From NCBI RefSeq assembly GCF_024508275.1, contig NZ_CP101989.1:992001-1056000 (forward strand): a DNA stretch of 64,000 nucleotides. Reading direction: 5' to 3'. This stretch comes from Cellulomonas wangsupingiae. GTDB taxonomy: Bacteria; Actinomycetota; Actinomycetes; Actinomycetales; Cellulomonadaceae. Made by a program: the position numbers and the translations under genes. The notes beneath the pieces are model-generated. The model did no database searches and was not told where the DNA came from. It worked only from the letters and a program-made list of their open reading frames with translations. Numbering within the stretch: the first letter of the stretch is position 1; each line of letters starts with the position of its first letter. Of this stretch, positions 8,227-16,596 are shown piece after piece.

Positions 8227-8625
8227 TCAGACGGGGCCGGGGCGGTCGGTGTCGCTCGCACCCTGGTCCCGCGCGCGCAGCTGGGCCTCCCAGTCGCGCA
8301 GCATCTGCTCGTGCAGGTCGTCCGAGCGGCGTTCCTCGGCGCGCCGGCGTTCCTCGGCGGACGCGTCGTCGCCGTACCGCCGCGGCCGCTCGTGCTCGGG
8401 GAAGCCCGCCGTCTGCGTCGACCGCCACGGGACGTGCGTGCGGGGGGTCTGGGGCCGTCCGACGGCGAGCCACGCGATGCCACCGGCGATCGGCAGCACG
8501 ACGATGAGGACGAGCCACCACCCCTTCGACAGGTTCCGCACGCGGTCGGAGTCCGACTGGATGCAGTCGATGAGGCAGAACACGAGCAGGGCGACCTCGA
8601 CGATCACCGGCAGGAAGCGCAGCAC
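8227..8625 (-). CDS. PLDc_N-domain small membrane protein
   Basis: A 132-residue protein. Two membrane helices form the N-terminal 55 residues (FLPVIVEVALLVFCLIDCIQ and GWWLVLIVVLPIAGGIAWLAVG). This two-helix hairpin matches the PLDc_N domain, found alone in many actinobacterial proteins and at the N terminus of cardiolipin synthases. The rest is charged and probably helical (EERRRAEERRSDDLHEQML). There is no phospholipase catalytic domain, so no enzymatic role should be given. The GTG start follows an AAGGGGA site. A TAGCGT -10 hexamer on this strand lies at 8656-8661. The gene converges on the tRNA. Confidence 0.75.
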   Translation of the reverse strand: MLRFLPVIVEVALLVFCLIDCIQSDSDRVRNLSKGWWLVLIVVLPIAGGIAWLAVGRPQTPRTHVPWRSTQTAGFPEHERPRRYGDDASAEERRRAEERRSDDLHEQMLRDWEAQLRARDQGASDTDRPGPV

Positions 8626-8655
8626 CAGGTCCCCTTCCGCGTCACGGGCACCGGA

Positions 8656-8661
8656 ACGCTA
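8656..8661 (-). promoter_or_regulatory. -10 hexamer of the PLDc_N gene
   Basis: TAGCGT (TAnnnT) on the minus strand lies 30 nt before the start at 8625, with AAGGGGA between as ribosome-binding site. Confidence 0.4.
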
Positions 8662-8751
8662 GCGGGGCGCGAGGAGACCTGGGCCGGTTTCGTCGGGGCT
8701 CACCCGTTCGGGTGCGCGCCGACCGGGCCGGCTCGCGTCCGGGCGGACGGG

Positions 8752-9192
8752 TCAGCGCGCGTCGGCCGTGCCGAGCCAGTCGCGCATCGTGGCGGCGTCC
8801 GCGATCGCGCCGTCGACGACCCGCCTGACCTGCACCGGCTGCTCGCAGGGCAGACCACCACGGCCCGGGACGGCGGACACGCGGGCGGCGATCTCGACCG
8901 CGCGTGCCTCGTCGACCACGTCGACCACCTGGAACCCGGCGAGCCACTCCGAGAACTCGGTGAACGGGCCCTCGGTCACGGTGGTGCCCGACCGCCCGTC
9001 GGACCGCACCACCCGTGCGACGTCGGGGCCCTCGAGCGCGATGCCTCCGACGAGCTCGCCGCTCGCCCGCAGCTCGTCGTTCAGCCGGTCGTAGTGGTCG
9101 AGGTGCGCCTGCACGTCCGCGTCGTCCCACTCCTCCATGGGAGTGGGGTCCGGCCCGGACCGGAAGTCGACGATCAGCAGGTACCGGGGCAT
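8752..9192 (-). CDS. YCII-related protein with DGPF-type motif
   Basis: A 146-residue protein of the YCII-related (YciI-like) superfamily, small alpha/beta barrel proteins of mostly unknown function that often accompany ECF sigma factors. The opening MPRYLLIVDF strand and HLDHYDRLNDELRASGELVGG helix are typical. So is the TVTEGPFTEFSEWLAGFQVVDV block, where the usual DGPF reads EGPF. A segment after residue 105 contains Cys-Glu-Gln in place of the common VRP ending. No sigma-factor gene is adjacent. The nearest neighbour on this strand is the siderophore-interacting protein 93 nt upstream, and no shared function is evident. Confidence 0.78.
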   Translation of the reverse strand: MPRYLLIVDFRSGPDPTPMEEWDDADVQAHLDHYDRLNDELRASGELVGGIALEGPDVARVVRSDGRSGTTVTEGPFTEFSEWLAGFQVVDVVDEARAVEIAARVSAVPGRGGLPCEQPVQVRRVVDGAIADAATMRDWLGTADAR

Positions 9193-9285
9193 GGCGGTCT
9201 CCGTCCTCGTGGGCGCCCGGGTGGCGCCGGCACCTGGATGACGGGCGGGGCGCCGGGTATTCGACGTTGCCCGACGACCACCGTG

Positions 9286-10170
9286 TCAGTCCAGGCCTGC
9301 GGCCGCCTCCGACGCCTCGATCTGCGCGTTCCACGCCTTCTTGCTCGCGCGCCAGCTCTCGTCGTCGGCTCCCAGGCGCCAGTAGCCGGAGATCGACAGG
9401 TCGCCGCGCGCGACGCCGTGGGTGCGCAGGTGCGCCCGCAGCTCCTTGACCGCGCCGGCCTCGCCGTGGACGAACGCGCCGATCCGTCCCGCGGGCGTCG
9501 GCCAGGCGCGGACGGCCTCGGGCAGCGTCGACCCGGCGGGGGCGTCGCCGTGGTGCAGCCAGGTCACCTCGACGCCCGCGGGGGCGTCGAGCGCGATCTC
9601 GTCCTGCGGCCCGTGCACCTCGACGAACGCGGCGCCGACGGCCGTGCGCGGCAGGCGCTCCAGCCCCACGGCCACCGCGGGCAGCGCGCTGGCGTCCCCG
9701 ACCAGCAGGTGCACGTCGACGTCGGTCCGCGGGTCCCACGCGCCGCCGGGCCCGTGGACGAGCACGCGGTCGCCCGGTGTCGTCGAGACCGACCAGGGCC
9801 CGGCGACGCCCTCGTCGCCGTGGACGACGAAGTCGAGCGTCATCTCGCGGGCGACGGCGTCCCACGCGCGGATCGTGTACGCGCGCTGGCGGACCTGGAC
9901 GCCCTCGGGCAGGGAGGCGCGCAGTGCCGGGGCGTCGACACGTCCGTCGTCGGTCAGGGGGCAGCCGTCCAGCGCGCCGGTGGGCAGGAAGCCGAGCTTG
10001 ACGTACGAGTCGGCGCACGTGGGGTCGGTGAGCACGTGCAGGCCGGGGCCGCCCAGGACGACGCGCGCGAGGTGCGGCGTGAGGCGCTCGGTCCGGACGA
10101 CCTCCGCGACGACGGGCGCCGGGCGCCGGGGCGGCGCGAGAGGCAGGAGGGCCGGGCGGGAGTCGCTCAT
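9286..10170 (-). CDS. Siderophore-interacting protein (ferric-siderophore reductase)
   Basis: A 294-residue flavoprotein of the SIP family, cytoplasmic reductases that release iron from ferric siderophores using NAD(P)H. The FAD-binding domain (FAD_binding_9) covers about 20-140 with the FAD motif RAYTIRAWD (about 94-102) and the DFVVHGDEGVAGPWS block. The C-terminal SIP domain has HLLVGDASALPAV, where most flavin reductases have GDETALPA, and ends ISGYWRLGADDESW. The DtxR/IdeR-like iron box covers the promoter and reaches the start codon, so the gene should be repressed when iron is sufficient. A TAGGCT -10 hexamer lies 6 nt before the ATG inside that box, implying a leaderless mRNA. No siderophore transporter gene is adjacent. 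Confidence 0.93.
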   Translation of the reverse strand: MSDSRPALLPLAPPRRPAPVVAEVVRTERLTPHLARVVLGGPGLHVLTDPTCADSYVKLGFLPTGALDGCPLTDDGRVDAPALRASLPEGVQVRQRAYTIRAWDAVAREMTLDFVVHGDEGVAGPWSVSTTPGDRVLVHGPGGAWDPRTDVDVHLLVGDASALPAVAVGLERLPRTAVGAAFVEVHGPQDEIALDAPAGVEVTWLHHGDAPAGSTLPEAVRAWPTPAGRIGAFVHGEAGAVKELRAHLRTHGVARGDLSISGYWRLGADDESWRASKKAWNAQIEASEAAAGLD

Positions 10171-10188
10171 GAGGCGAGCCTAACCTCG
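10170..10188 (-). promoter_or_regulatory. DtxR/IdeR-type iron box over the SIP promoter
   Basis: This 19-bp site matches 14 of 19 positions of the DtxR/IdeR consensus TTAGGTTAGSCTAACCTAA. The right half, AGCCTAACCT, is intact; the left half is degraded. It contains the TAGGCT -10 hexamer of the SIP gene (minus strand 10182-10177) and touches the start codon, ideal for repression by iron-bound DtxR/IdeR. Confidence 0.75.
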
Positions 10189-10321
10189 GGGCCGGGTGCG
10201 ACCCCGTGCCGCCGGGCCCGGCGCAGGGGGAGCGGTGCCCTGTGACGCGTCCCACCTCCGGCGCGGAACCCTCTGCCTCGGGCAACCGTTGGGGTGTCGG
10301 GTGCCCGCCACCTCACGCGGC

Positions 10322-10338
10322 CGTACGCTCGGCGTACG
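10322..10338. promoter_or_regulatory. 7-bp inverted repeat with a -10 hexamer before the RND gene
   Basis: CGTACGC and GCGTACG are separated by 3 nt. The left arm contains TACGCT (10324-10329), a TAnnnT -10 hexamer. A repressor bound here would block polymerase at the promoter of the RND gene 54 nt downstream. No regulator gene is adjacent. Confidence 0.4.
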
Positions 10339-10391
10339 CCGCGGTCCCGTCCTGCAGCACCGCCGGCCCGCACCGGCCACCCGGAGGAACC

Positions 10392-13300
10392 GTGTCCCGC
10401 CTCGCCCGGCTCTCGCTGGCCAACCGCTCCGTCGTCGCGCTCGTGACGGTCGCGATCGCGGTCTTCGGCCTGTTCAGCCTCGGCTCCCTCAAGCAGGAGC
10501 TCATCCCGTCGCTGCAGATCCCCACGGCGGTCGTCGTCGCGGTGGATCCCGGCTCGTCGCCCGAGCTGGTCGAGCAGCAGCTCACCGAGCCGATCGAGCA
10601 GGCGGTCTCGGCCGTCGCGGACGTCGAGTCCGTGACGTCCACGTCCGCCACGTCGGTCTCGACGACGACCGTCGAGCTGACCTACGGCGTCGACGTCGAC
10701 GCGCGGGCCCAGGACATCCAGCAGGCGGTCGACCGCATCCGCTCGGCGCTGCCCGAGGGCGTCGACCCGATGGTGGTCACCGGCTCCATCGACGACCTGC
10801 CCGTGGTGCAGCTCGCGGTGGCGGGGACGCCGGAGGACGTCCGTGAGGGTGAGGACCCGCAGGCCGCGCTGGCCCGCGTCGTCGAGGACACGGTGGTGCC
10901 GCGCCTCGAGCAGGTCGGCGGCGTGCGGGAGGTCGCCGTCACCGGCGTCGCCGAGCAGGCGGTCACCATCACGCTCGACCTGCCCGCGCTCACCGCCGCA
11001 GGGCTGTCCCCCGCCGCGGTGCAGACGATCCTGCAGGACAACGGCGTGGTGCTGCCCACCGGCACGGTGGACGACGGCGACCTCACGCTCTCCGTCCAGG
11101 CGGGCTCACCCATCACCTCGGTGGACGACCTGCGCGCGCTGCCGCTGCTGGGCTCGGCCACCGGCGAGGCCGTGACGCTCGGCGACGTGGCTGAGATCGT
11201 CCTCGCGCCGGTGCCCGCGTCGAGCCTCTCGCGTCTCGACGGGCAGCCCGCCCTGGCCGTCTCCCTGACCAAGACGCCGGCCGGCAACACGGTCGACGTC
11301 TCCCACGGCGCCCAGGACGCGGTCGCCGAGCTCCGTGAGCAGCTCGGCGAGGACGTCGACATCGCCGTGGTCTTCGACCAGGCGCCGTTCATCGAGGAGT
11401 CCATCGAAGGCCTGGCCACCGAGGGCGGCCTGGGCCTGGTGTTCGCCGTCGTCGTGATCCTGCTGTTCCTGCGCTCGCTGCGCTCGACGCTGGTCTCGGC
11501 CATCTCGATCCCGCTGTCGCTGCTGGTGACGTTCATCGGCCTGCAGGTCGCCGGGTACTCGCTCAACATCCTCACGCTCGGCGCGATGACCATCGCGATC
11601 GGGCGCGTGGTCGACGACTCGATCGTCGTCATCGAGAACATCAAGCGGCACCTGTCCTACGGCGAGGGCAAGCGCGACGCGATCACGACGGCCGTGCGCG
11701 AGGTCGCCGGCGCGATCACGGCCTCGACCATCGCCACCGCGGCCGTGTTCGTGCCGATCGGGCTGGTCGGCGGCATGGTCGGCGAGCTGTTCCGGCCGTT
11801 CGCCTTCACCACCGCGATCGCACTGGTCGCGTCCCTGCTCGTCTCGCTGACGATCGTGCCGGTCCTCGCGTACTGGTTCGTCAAGGCCGACGCGTCGGCC
11901 GCCGGGGACGACGCGGAGGCCCGGCGCGCCACCGCCGAGGCCAAGGAGCGCCGGTCCTGGATGCAGCGGTCGTACCTGGCCACCCTGCGCGGTGCCGTCG
12001 CGCACCCCGTCGTCACGCTGCTCGCCGCCGTCGTCGTCTTCGCGGGGACGATCGGCCTGGCCACGCGCCTCGAGACCAACTTCCTGGGCGACGCGGGCCA
12101 GAACACCCTCACGGTCACCGAGACGTTCCCGCCCGCGACCTCGCTCGAGGCGCAGGACGCTGCGGCACAGGAGATCGAGGAGGTCCTGCTCGGGGTCGAG
12201 GGCGTCGAGACGGTGCAGACCACCGTCGGCTCCGCCGGCGGCATCGAGGCGGTGTTCGGCGGCGGTGGCGCCCCGCGTGCGTCGTTCGCGCTGACCCTCA
12301 CGGACGACTCCGACAACACCGCGGTCGCCGATGACGTGCGTGCGGCCGTCGCCGACCTGTCGGGCAGCGACGGGCACGGCGACGTCGTCGTGGCCGGTGC
12401 GGACGCGGCGTTCGGGTCGTCCACCGTGGACGTCGTGGTGCAGGCAGACGACCCCGACGAGCTGGAGCAGCTCGCGGCCCAGGTGCGTGACGTCGTCGCC
12501 GGCGTCGAGGGGACCACGGACGTCACGAACGACCTCGCCGCCGACCAGCCGACCGTGCGCGTCACGGTCGACCGCGAGGCGGCCGCCGCCGCCGGTCTGA
12601 CCGAGACGGCGGTCGTCGGCACGGTCGCCGGGCTGATGAGCCCGCAGCCCGTGGGCACGGTGGACCTCGGTGCGGGCCCGGTCGACGTCACCGTTGTCAC
12701 GGTGCCCGCGCCGGCGAGCGTGGCGGAGGTCGAGCAGCTCGTGCTGCCGACGGCGACGGGCCTGGTCCCGCTGACGTCCGTGGCGAGCGTCGAGCAGGTG
12801 GAGGTGCCCGTCTCGACGACCCGCATCGACGGCAAGCGTGCGGCGACGATCTCGGCGACGCCGGCCGACCAGGACCTGGGTGGCCTCACCGAGCGGATGC
12901 GCACGGCGCTCGAGGACGTGGACGTGCCCGCCGGTGCGAGCGTCGAGATCGGCGGCGTCGCGGCGGACCAGGAGGACGCGTTCGCGGACCTGGGCCTCGC
13001 GCTGCTCATCGCGCTCGTGATCGTCTACGTAGTGATGGTGGCGACGTTCCGCTCGCTGCTGCAGCCGCTGATCCTCATGGTCTCCGTACCGTTCGCGGCG
13101 ACCGGTGCGCTGCTGGGCCTGCTGCTGACCGGCACCCCGCTGGGGGTGCCCGCCCTGATCGGTGTGCTCATGCTCATCGGCGTCGTCGTGACCAACGCGA
13201 TCGTGCTGGTGGACCTGGTCAACCAGTACCGCGACCGCGGGCGGGACCTCGACGACGCCGTGACGGAGGGGTCGCGCAAGCGGCTGCGGCCGATCCTCAT

Positions 13301-13541
13301 GACGGCGGCCGCGACGATCTTCGCGCTGGTGCCCATGGCCTTCGGCCTGACCGGCGGTGGCGTGTTCATCTCGCAGCCGCTGGCGATCGTGGTGATCGGC
13401 GGGCTGTTCACGTCCACGCTGCTCACGCTGGTGCTGGTGCCCGTCCTGTACACCCTGGTCGAGCGGGCCCGGCTGCGCCGCGCGGGGCGGCGCTCGGCAC
13501 GGTCCGGTGTCGCGGCGTCGGAGGTCGCCCCCGCGACCTGA
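10392..13541 (+). CDS. RND-family efflux pump (AcrB/SwrC-like)
   Basis: A 1049-residue pump of the RND superfamily, a proton-driven exporter. The first membrane helix is at about 12-30, followed by a large extracellular loop, then a six-helix bundle. That bundle carries the proton-relay motif GRVVDDSIVVIENI (about 404-417) with its paired aspartates. The second half repeats the plan, with FVGVLLTGTPLGVPALIG-type and NAIVLVDLVNQ motifs. Length and two-fold organisation match Gram-positive SwrC/YerP-type pumps rather than MmpL lipid exporters. GTG 10392 follows GGAGG by 4 nt; the frame is open further upstream but has no signal. No membrane-fusion or outer-membrane partner is encoded nearby. 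The substrate is unknown; surfactants or drugs are usual. Confidence 0.88.
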   Translation: MSRLARLSLANRSVVALVTVAIAVFGLFSLGSLKQELIPSLQIPTAVVVAVDPGSSPELVEQQLTEPIEQAVSAVADVESVTSTSATSVSTTTVELTYGVDVDARAQDIQQAVDRIRSALPEGVDPMVVTGSIDDLPVVQLAVAGTPEDVREGEDPQAALARVVEDTVVPRLEQVGGVREVAVTGVAEQAVTITLDLPALTAAGLSPAAVQTILQDNGVVLPTGTVDDGDLTLSVQAGSPITSVDDLRALPLLGSATGEAVTLGDVAEIVLAPVPASSLSRLDGQPALAVSLTKTPAGNTVDVSHGAQDAVAELREQLGEDVDIAVVFDQAPFIEESIEGLATEGGLGLVFAVVVILLFLRSLRSTLVSAISIPLSLLVTFIGLQVAGYSLNILTLGAMTIAIGRVVDDSIVVIENIKRHLSYGEGKRDAITTAVREVAGAITASTIATAAVFVPIGLVGGMVGELFRPFAFTTAIALVASLLVSLTIVPVLAYWFVKADASAAGDDAEARRATAEAKERRSWMQRSYLATLRGAVAHPVVTLLAAVVVFAGTIGLATRLETNFLGDAGQNTLTVTETFPPATSLEAQDAAAQEIEEVLLGVEGVETVQTTVGSAGGIEAVFGGGGAPRASFALTLTDDSDNTAVADDVRAAVADLSGSDGHGDVVVAGADAAFGSSTVDVVVQADDPDELEQLAAQVRDVVAGVEGTTDVTNDLAADQPTVRVTVDREAAAAAGLTETAVVGTVAGLMSPQPVGTVDLGAGPVDVTVVTVPAPASVAEVEQLVLPTATGLVPLTSVASVEQVEVPVSTTRIDGKRAATISATPADQDLGGLTERMRTALEDVDVPAGASVEIGGVAADQEDAFADLGLALLIALVIVYVVMVATFRSLLQPLILMVSVPFAATGALLGLLLTGTPLGVPALIGVLMLIGVVVTNAIVLVDLVNQYRDRGRDLDDAVTEGSRKRLRPILMTAAATIFALVPMAFGLTGGGVFISQPLAIVVIGGLFTSTLLTLVLVPVLYTLVERARLRRAGRRSARSGVAASEVAPAT

Positions 13542-13561
13542 CCCCACCGCCGAACGACGAA

Positions 13562-13606
13562 ACGCGGCCCACCACCGTCCCCCTCCAGGACGGCGGTGGG
13601 CCGCGT
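13562..13606. terminator. Bidirectional terminator between RND and ABC-2 genes
   Basis: Arms of 19 nt (13562-13580 and 13588-13606) pair with one mismatch around a 7-nt loop, between the converging ends of the RND pump and the ABC-2 permease. Confidence 0.8.
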
Positions 13607-13622
13607 CGGTCGTGACGACGTC

Positions 13623-14483
13623 TCAGACGTCGCGCGTGCGCAGGCGCAGGGCGCCGGCGCCGAGGATCACGACGACCCAGCCGACCAGCACCGCGTACCC
13701 GCCCCAGGGGGACAGGTCGACGGCCTGCGTCGCCATCTGGTTCGTCATGTCCAGGAACTCCTCGGGCGTGGCCACACGGGCACCGGCCGACGAGGGGAGG
13801 AAGGGCCGCACGTACTCCAGCGGCTTCCACGAGATGAGGTTGAGCACGCTCTCGACCACCAGGACGAAGCCGATGACGGTGGCGATGGTCGCGGCCGTGT
13901 TGCGCATCAGCGCACCCAGGGCGAACCCGAGCAGGGCGACGGTCGCGATGTACAGCGGCGTCCCCACCACGATGCGGAGCATCTCCGGGTCCGACCAGTC
14001 GGGCTGCATGGTCGGCTCGATCGCGCCGGCCAGCAGCAGCGACAGCGCCGTGCCGACGGCCGCCGTCGCGAACGTCAGGAGCGCCACGACCACGCCCTTG
14101 GCCCACAGCACGGGCAGACGCGTCGGCACGGCCGCGAACGTCGAGCGCACCTGGCCGGTGCCGTACTCCCCGGTGATGCTCAGTGCCGCCAGGACGACGA
14201 GCACGAGCGACCCGAAGATCTGGCCCGGCGCCAGGAGCAGGTAGATCATCGACGCGCTGCCCGCACCGCCCTCGAACTGCCCCGGCGCGATCCCCGCCGA
14301 GGCGGCCATCGCCCAGGCCAGCAGCACGAGGACGGCGACCGTCAGGCCGATGGTCCACAGCGTCGAGCGCAGGGTCCAGATCTTGATCCACTCGGAGCGC
14401 AGCACGTGCCACGGCGTCAGGCGTGCGGTGCTCGCGGTCCGGTGCTGGGCGTGCGCGGTGCGGGGGGTGGTGTCGGTGCTCAT
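13623..14483 (-). CDS. ABC-2 type exporter, permease subunit
   Basis: A 286-residue permease with six membrane segments in the usual ABC-2 layout. After a short cytoplasmic N terminus with the characteristic WHVLRSEWIKIWTLRSTLW amphipathic segment come TLTVAVLVLLAWAMA-type helix 1 and a long loop. Next is the GSLVLVVLAALSITGEYGTGQVRSTFAAVPTR block, which is diagnostic for this permease class. The last helix ends in ALRLRTRDV. The start codon overlaps the stop of the ATPase gene as ATGA, so the two are translated together. The substrate cannot be predicted; relatives handle antibiotics, peptides or lipids. Confidence 0.87.
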   Translation of the reverse strand: MSTDTTPRTAHAQHRTASTARLTPWHVLRSEWIKIWTLRSTLWTIGLTVAVLVLLAWAMAASAGIAPGQFEGGAGSASMIYLLLAPGQIFGSLVLVVLAALSITGEYGTGQVRSTFAAVPTRLPVLWAKGVVVALLTFATAAVGTALSLLLAGAIEPTMQPDWSDPEMLRIVVGTPLYIATVALLGFALGALMRNTAATIATVIGFVLVVESVLNLISWKPLEYVRPFLPSSAGARVATPEEFLDMTNQMATQAVDLSPWGGYAVLVGWVVVILGAGALRLRTRDV

Positions 14484-15436
14484 CGCTGCGCCTCCGGCTG
14501 GGTCGTGGGGGCGGTGGGGAGGAACACGTCGTCGCCACCGGAGCGGTACTCGACCGCGTCCGCCGTCAGGCTCATGTAGGCCTGCTCGAGCGAGCCGGCG
14601 ACGGGCGTCAGCTCGTGGAGCACGAACCGGGAGGCCGCGGCGATCTCCCCGATCTCGGCTGCGGACGGCCCGTGGACCTCGAGCAGCCCCGGCTCGATCG
14701 CGTCGACCGTGGCCAGCGGGCCGGACAGCGCGGCCGCGAGCTCGGTGGCGTGCGGGCTGCGCACCCGGACCGTGGTGGTCGTGGCGCGGGCGACGACGTC
14801 GTCCACCCGGCCCTGGGCGACGATCCGCCCGCGGCCGATGACGAGCAGGTCGTCGGCGGTCACGGCGACCTCGCTCATGAGGTGGGAGGACAGGAAGACC
14901 GTGCGGCCCTCCGACGCCAGGTGCTTGGCGAGGCCGCGGACCCATGCGACGCCCTCGGGGTCGAGCCCGTTGACCGGCTCGTCGAGGATCAGGGTGTGGG
15001 GGTCGCCCAGGAGGGCCGCCGCGATGCCGAGCCGCTGCCCCATGCCGAGGGAGAACCCCTTGACGCGCTTGGAGGCGACGGCGCCGAGCCCGGCGAGCTC
15101 GATCACCGTGTCGACGCGCTTGTCGCCGATGCCGTGCGTCGCGCCGAGCGCCCGCAGGTGCTGACGCGCCGTGCGGCCCGGGTGCACGGCCTTCGCCTCG
15201 AGCAGCGCGCCCACCTCGGTCAGCGGGGACCGCAGCTGCGCGTACGGGCGGCCCTGCACGGTCACCGTGCCCGACGTCGGGTGGTCGAGCCCGACGATCA
15301 TGCGCATGGTCGTGGACTTGCCCGCGCCGTTGGGGCCGAGGAAGCCGGTGACCCGCCCCGGGTGCACCGTGAAGTCGATCCCGTCGACGGCGGTCTTGCT
15401 GCCGTACCTCTTGGTCAGTCCGTGCGCCTCGATCAT
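14480..15436 (-). CDS. ABC-2 type exporter, ATP-binding subunit
   Basis: A 318-residue ATPase of the DrrA/CcmA-like class that drives the permease encoded directly downstream. Walker A is GPNGAGKST (about 34-42). The signature reads FSLGMGQRLGIA, with G-M-G where most have SGGQ. Walker B is LILDEPVNGLDPEG and the H-loop is FLSSHLMSEV. After about residue 215 there is a C-terminal extension typical of drug or antibiotic exporters. Start ATG 15436 lies about 34 nt after the predicted transcription start. A TAGCGT -10 hexamer on this strand (15476-15481) fits. The gene diverges from the Bax1-I gene. Confidence 0.9.
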   Translation of the reverse strand: MIEAHGLTKRYGSKTAVDGIDFTVHPGRVTGFLGPNGAGKSTTMRMIVGLDHPTSGTVTVQGRPYAQLRSPLTEVGALLEAKAVHPGRTARQHLRALGATHGIGDKRVDTVIELAGLGAVASKRVKGFSLGMGQRLGIAAALLGDPHTLILDEPVNGLDPEGVAWVRGLAKHLASEGRTVFLSSHLMSEVAVTADDLLVIGRGRIVAQGRVDDVVARATTTTVRVRSPHATELAAALSGPLATVDAIEPGLLEVHGPSAAEIGEIAAASRFVLHELTPVAGSLEQAYMSLTADAVEYRSGGDDVFLPTAPTTQPEAQR

Positions 15437-15475
15437 CAGGCCCCCTGGTCGCGCGTCGTTGTGGTCACGGACGTC

Positions 15476-15481
15476 ACGCTA
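15476..15481 (-). promoter_or_regulatory. -10 hexamer of the ABC-2 exporter operon
   Basis: TAGCGT on the minus strand, 40 nt before the ATPase start. The divergent Bax1-I promoter lies at 15609. Confidence 0.4.
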
Positions 15482-15608
15482 GGCCCGCGGGGGCCCCCGG
15501 GGGCACCTTCCCGCGACCGATCCGGCGGGCGGGGTCTCATCCGCGAGGACGAGGCCGCGGCCCGCGCGTCCCGGGGTGTGCGCGCTGGGGAACGTCCGGG
15601 GAACCCGT

Positions 15609-15614
15609 TACGTT
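15609..15614 (+). promoter_or_regulatory. -10 hexamer of the Bax1-I gene
   Basis: TACGTT (TAnnnT) lies 54 nt before ATG 15668. Confidence 0.4.
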
Positions 15615-15667
15615 GTGCCTGACGTCGGCACTTCTCTTCCCCGGCCGGTTACGACCAGGAGATCCGC

Positions 15668-16501
15668 ATGAGCAACCCCGTCTTCAACAACAGCCCCGTG
15701 TTCGGTGACCCGCGCCAGCAGCGCCGCGGCGGCGGCCAGGCCGTCGCGCAGGGTCCCGCGTGGGGGACGCCCGGTGCGCAGGCTGCAGACGCCGCCACCC
15801 TGGAGCAGCTGTACGACGCCCCGCCGGCGACGCCGCGCGACACGGGCCGGCTGACGTACGACGACGTCATCGTCAAGACCGGTGGGCTGCTCGCGCTGCT
15901 CACCGTCGTCGCCGCGGCGACGTGGACGCTGGCTCCCGGCCTGTGGATCATCGGAGCGGTCGTCGGCCTGGTCCTCGGCCTGGTCAACGCGTTCAAGAAG
16001 AACCCGAGCCCGGTCCTCATCACGCTGTACACCGTCGCCCAGGGCGTGTTCCTCGGCGGGATCAGCGCGTTCTACGAGTCGTTCTACAACGGCATCGTCG
16101 GGCAGGCCGTGCTCGCGACGCTGTCGGTGTTCGCGGTCGCGCTCGTGCTGTTCCGCTCCGGCAAGGTGCGCGTCACCCCGAAGTTCCAGCGGGCCGTGCT
16201 CATCGGCATGGTCGGGTACCTCGTGTACTCGCTGCTCAACGTCGTGCTCATGGTGTTCGGCGTCGGCGGTGGCACCTACGGCCCGCTGCGCTCGGGCTTC
16301 CTCGGCATCATCGTGGGCCTCGTGGCCGTCGGCCTGGCCGCCGCGAGCCTGATCATGGACTTCGACTCCATCAAGCGCGGCGTCGAGCAGGGCGCGCCCG
16401 CGAAGTTCGCGTGGTCGGCTGCGTTCGGCCTGATCGTCACGCTCATCTGGCTCTACCTCGAGCTGCTGCGCCTCCTGGCGATCCTGCGCGGCGACAGCTA
16501 G
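15668..16501 (+). CDS. Bax inhibitor-1/YccA-like membrane protein
   Basis: A 277-residue integral membrane protein of the Bax1-I/YccA superfamily, widespread in actinobacteria. The first 70 residues are cytoplasmic and Gly/Ala/Gln-rich, opening MSNPVFNNSPVF as relatives do. Seven membrane helices follow from about residue 75. Characteristic blocks are TYDDVIVKTGGLLALL, the helix pair with GIISAFYESFYNGIV-like sequence (GGISAFYES), and SLIMDFDSIKRGVEQGAP near the end, whose acidic pair is conserved. Family members elsewhere are calcium leak channels or protease-interacting proteins; no role is established for this group. It is probably monocistronic. Confidence 0.88.
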   Translation: MSNPVFNNSPVFGDPRQQRRGGGQAVAQGPAWGTPGAQAADAATLEQLYDAPPATPRDTGRLTYDDVIVKTGGLLALLTVVAAATWTLAPGLWIIGAVVGLVLGLVNAFKKNPSPVLITLYTVAQGVFLGGISAFYESFYNGIVGQAVLATLSVFAVALVLFRSGKVRVTPKFQRAVLIGMVGYLVYSLLNVVLMVFGVGGGTYGPLRSGFLGIIVGLVAVGLAAASLIMDFDSIKRGVEQGAPAKFAWSAAFGLIVTLIWLYLELLRLLAILRGDS

Positions 16502-16596
16502 TCCGCACCGCACGTCCGCGACGCCCCGTCGGCCCCACGGCCGGCGGGGCGCCGTCGTCCCGGGACGACGACGCACCTGATGAGAGGATGCACGGC

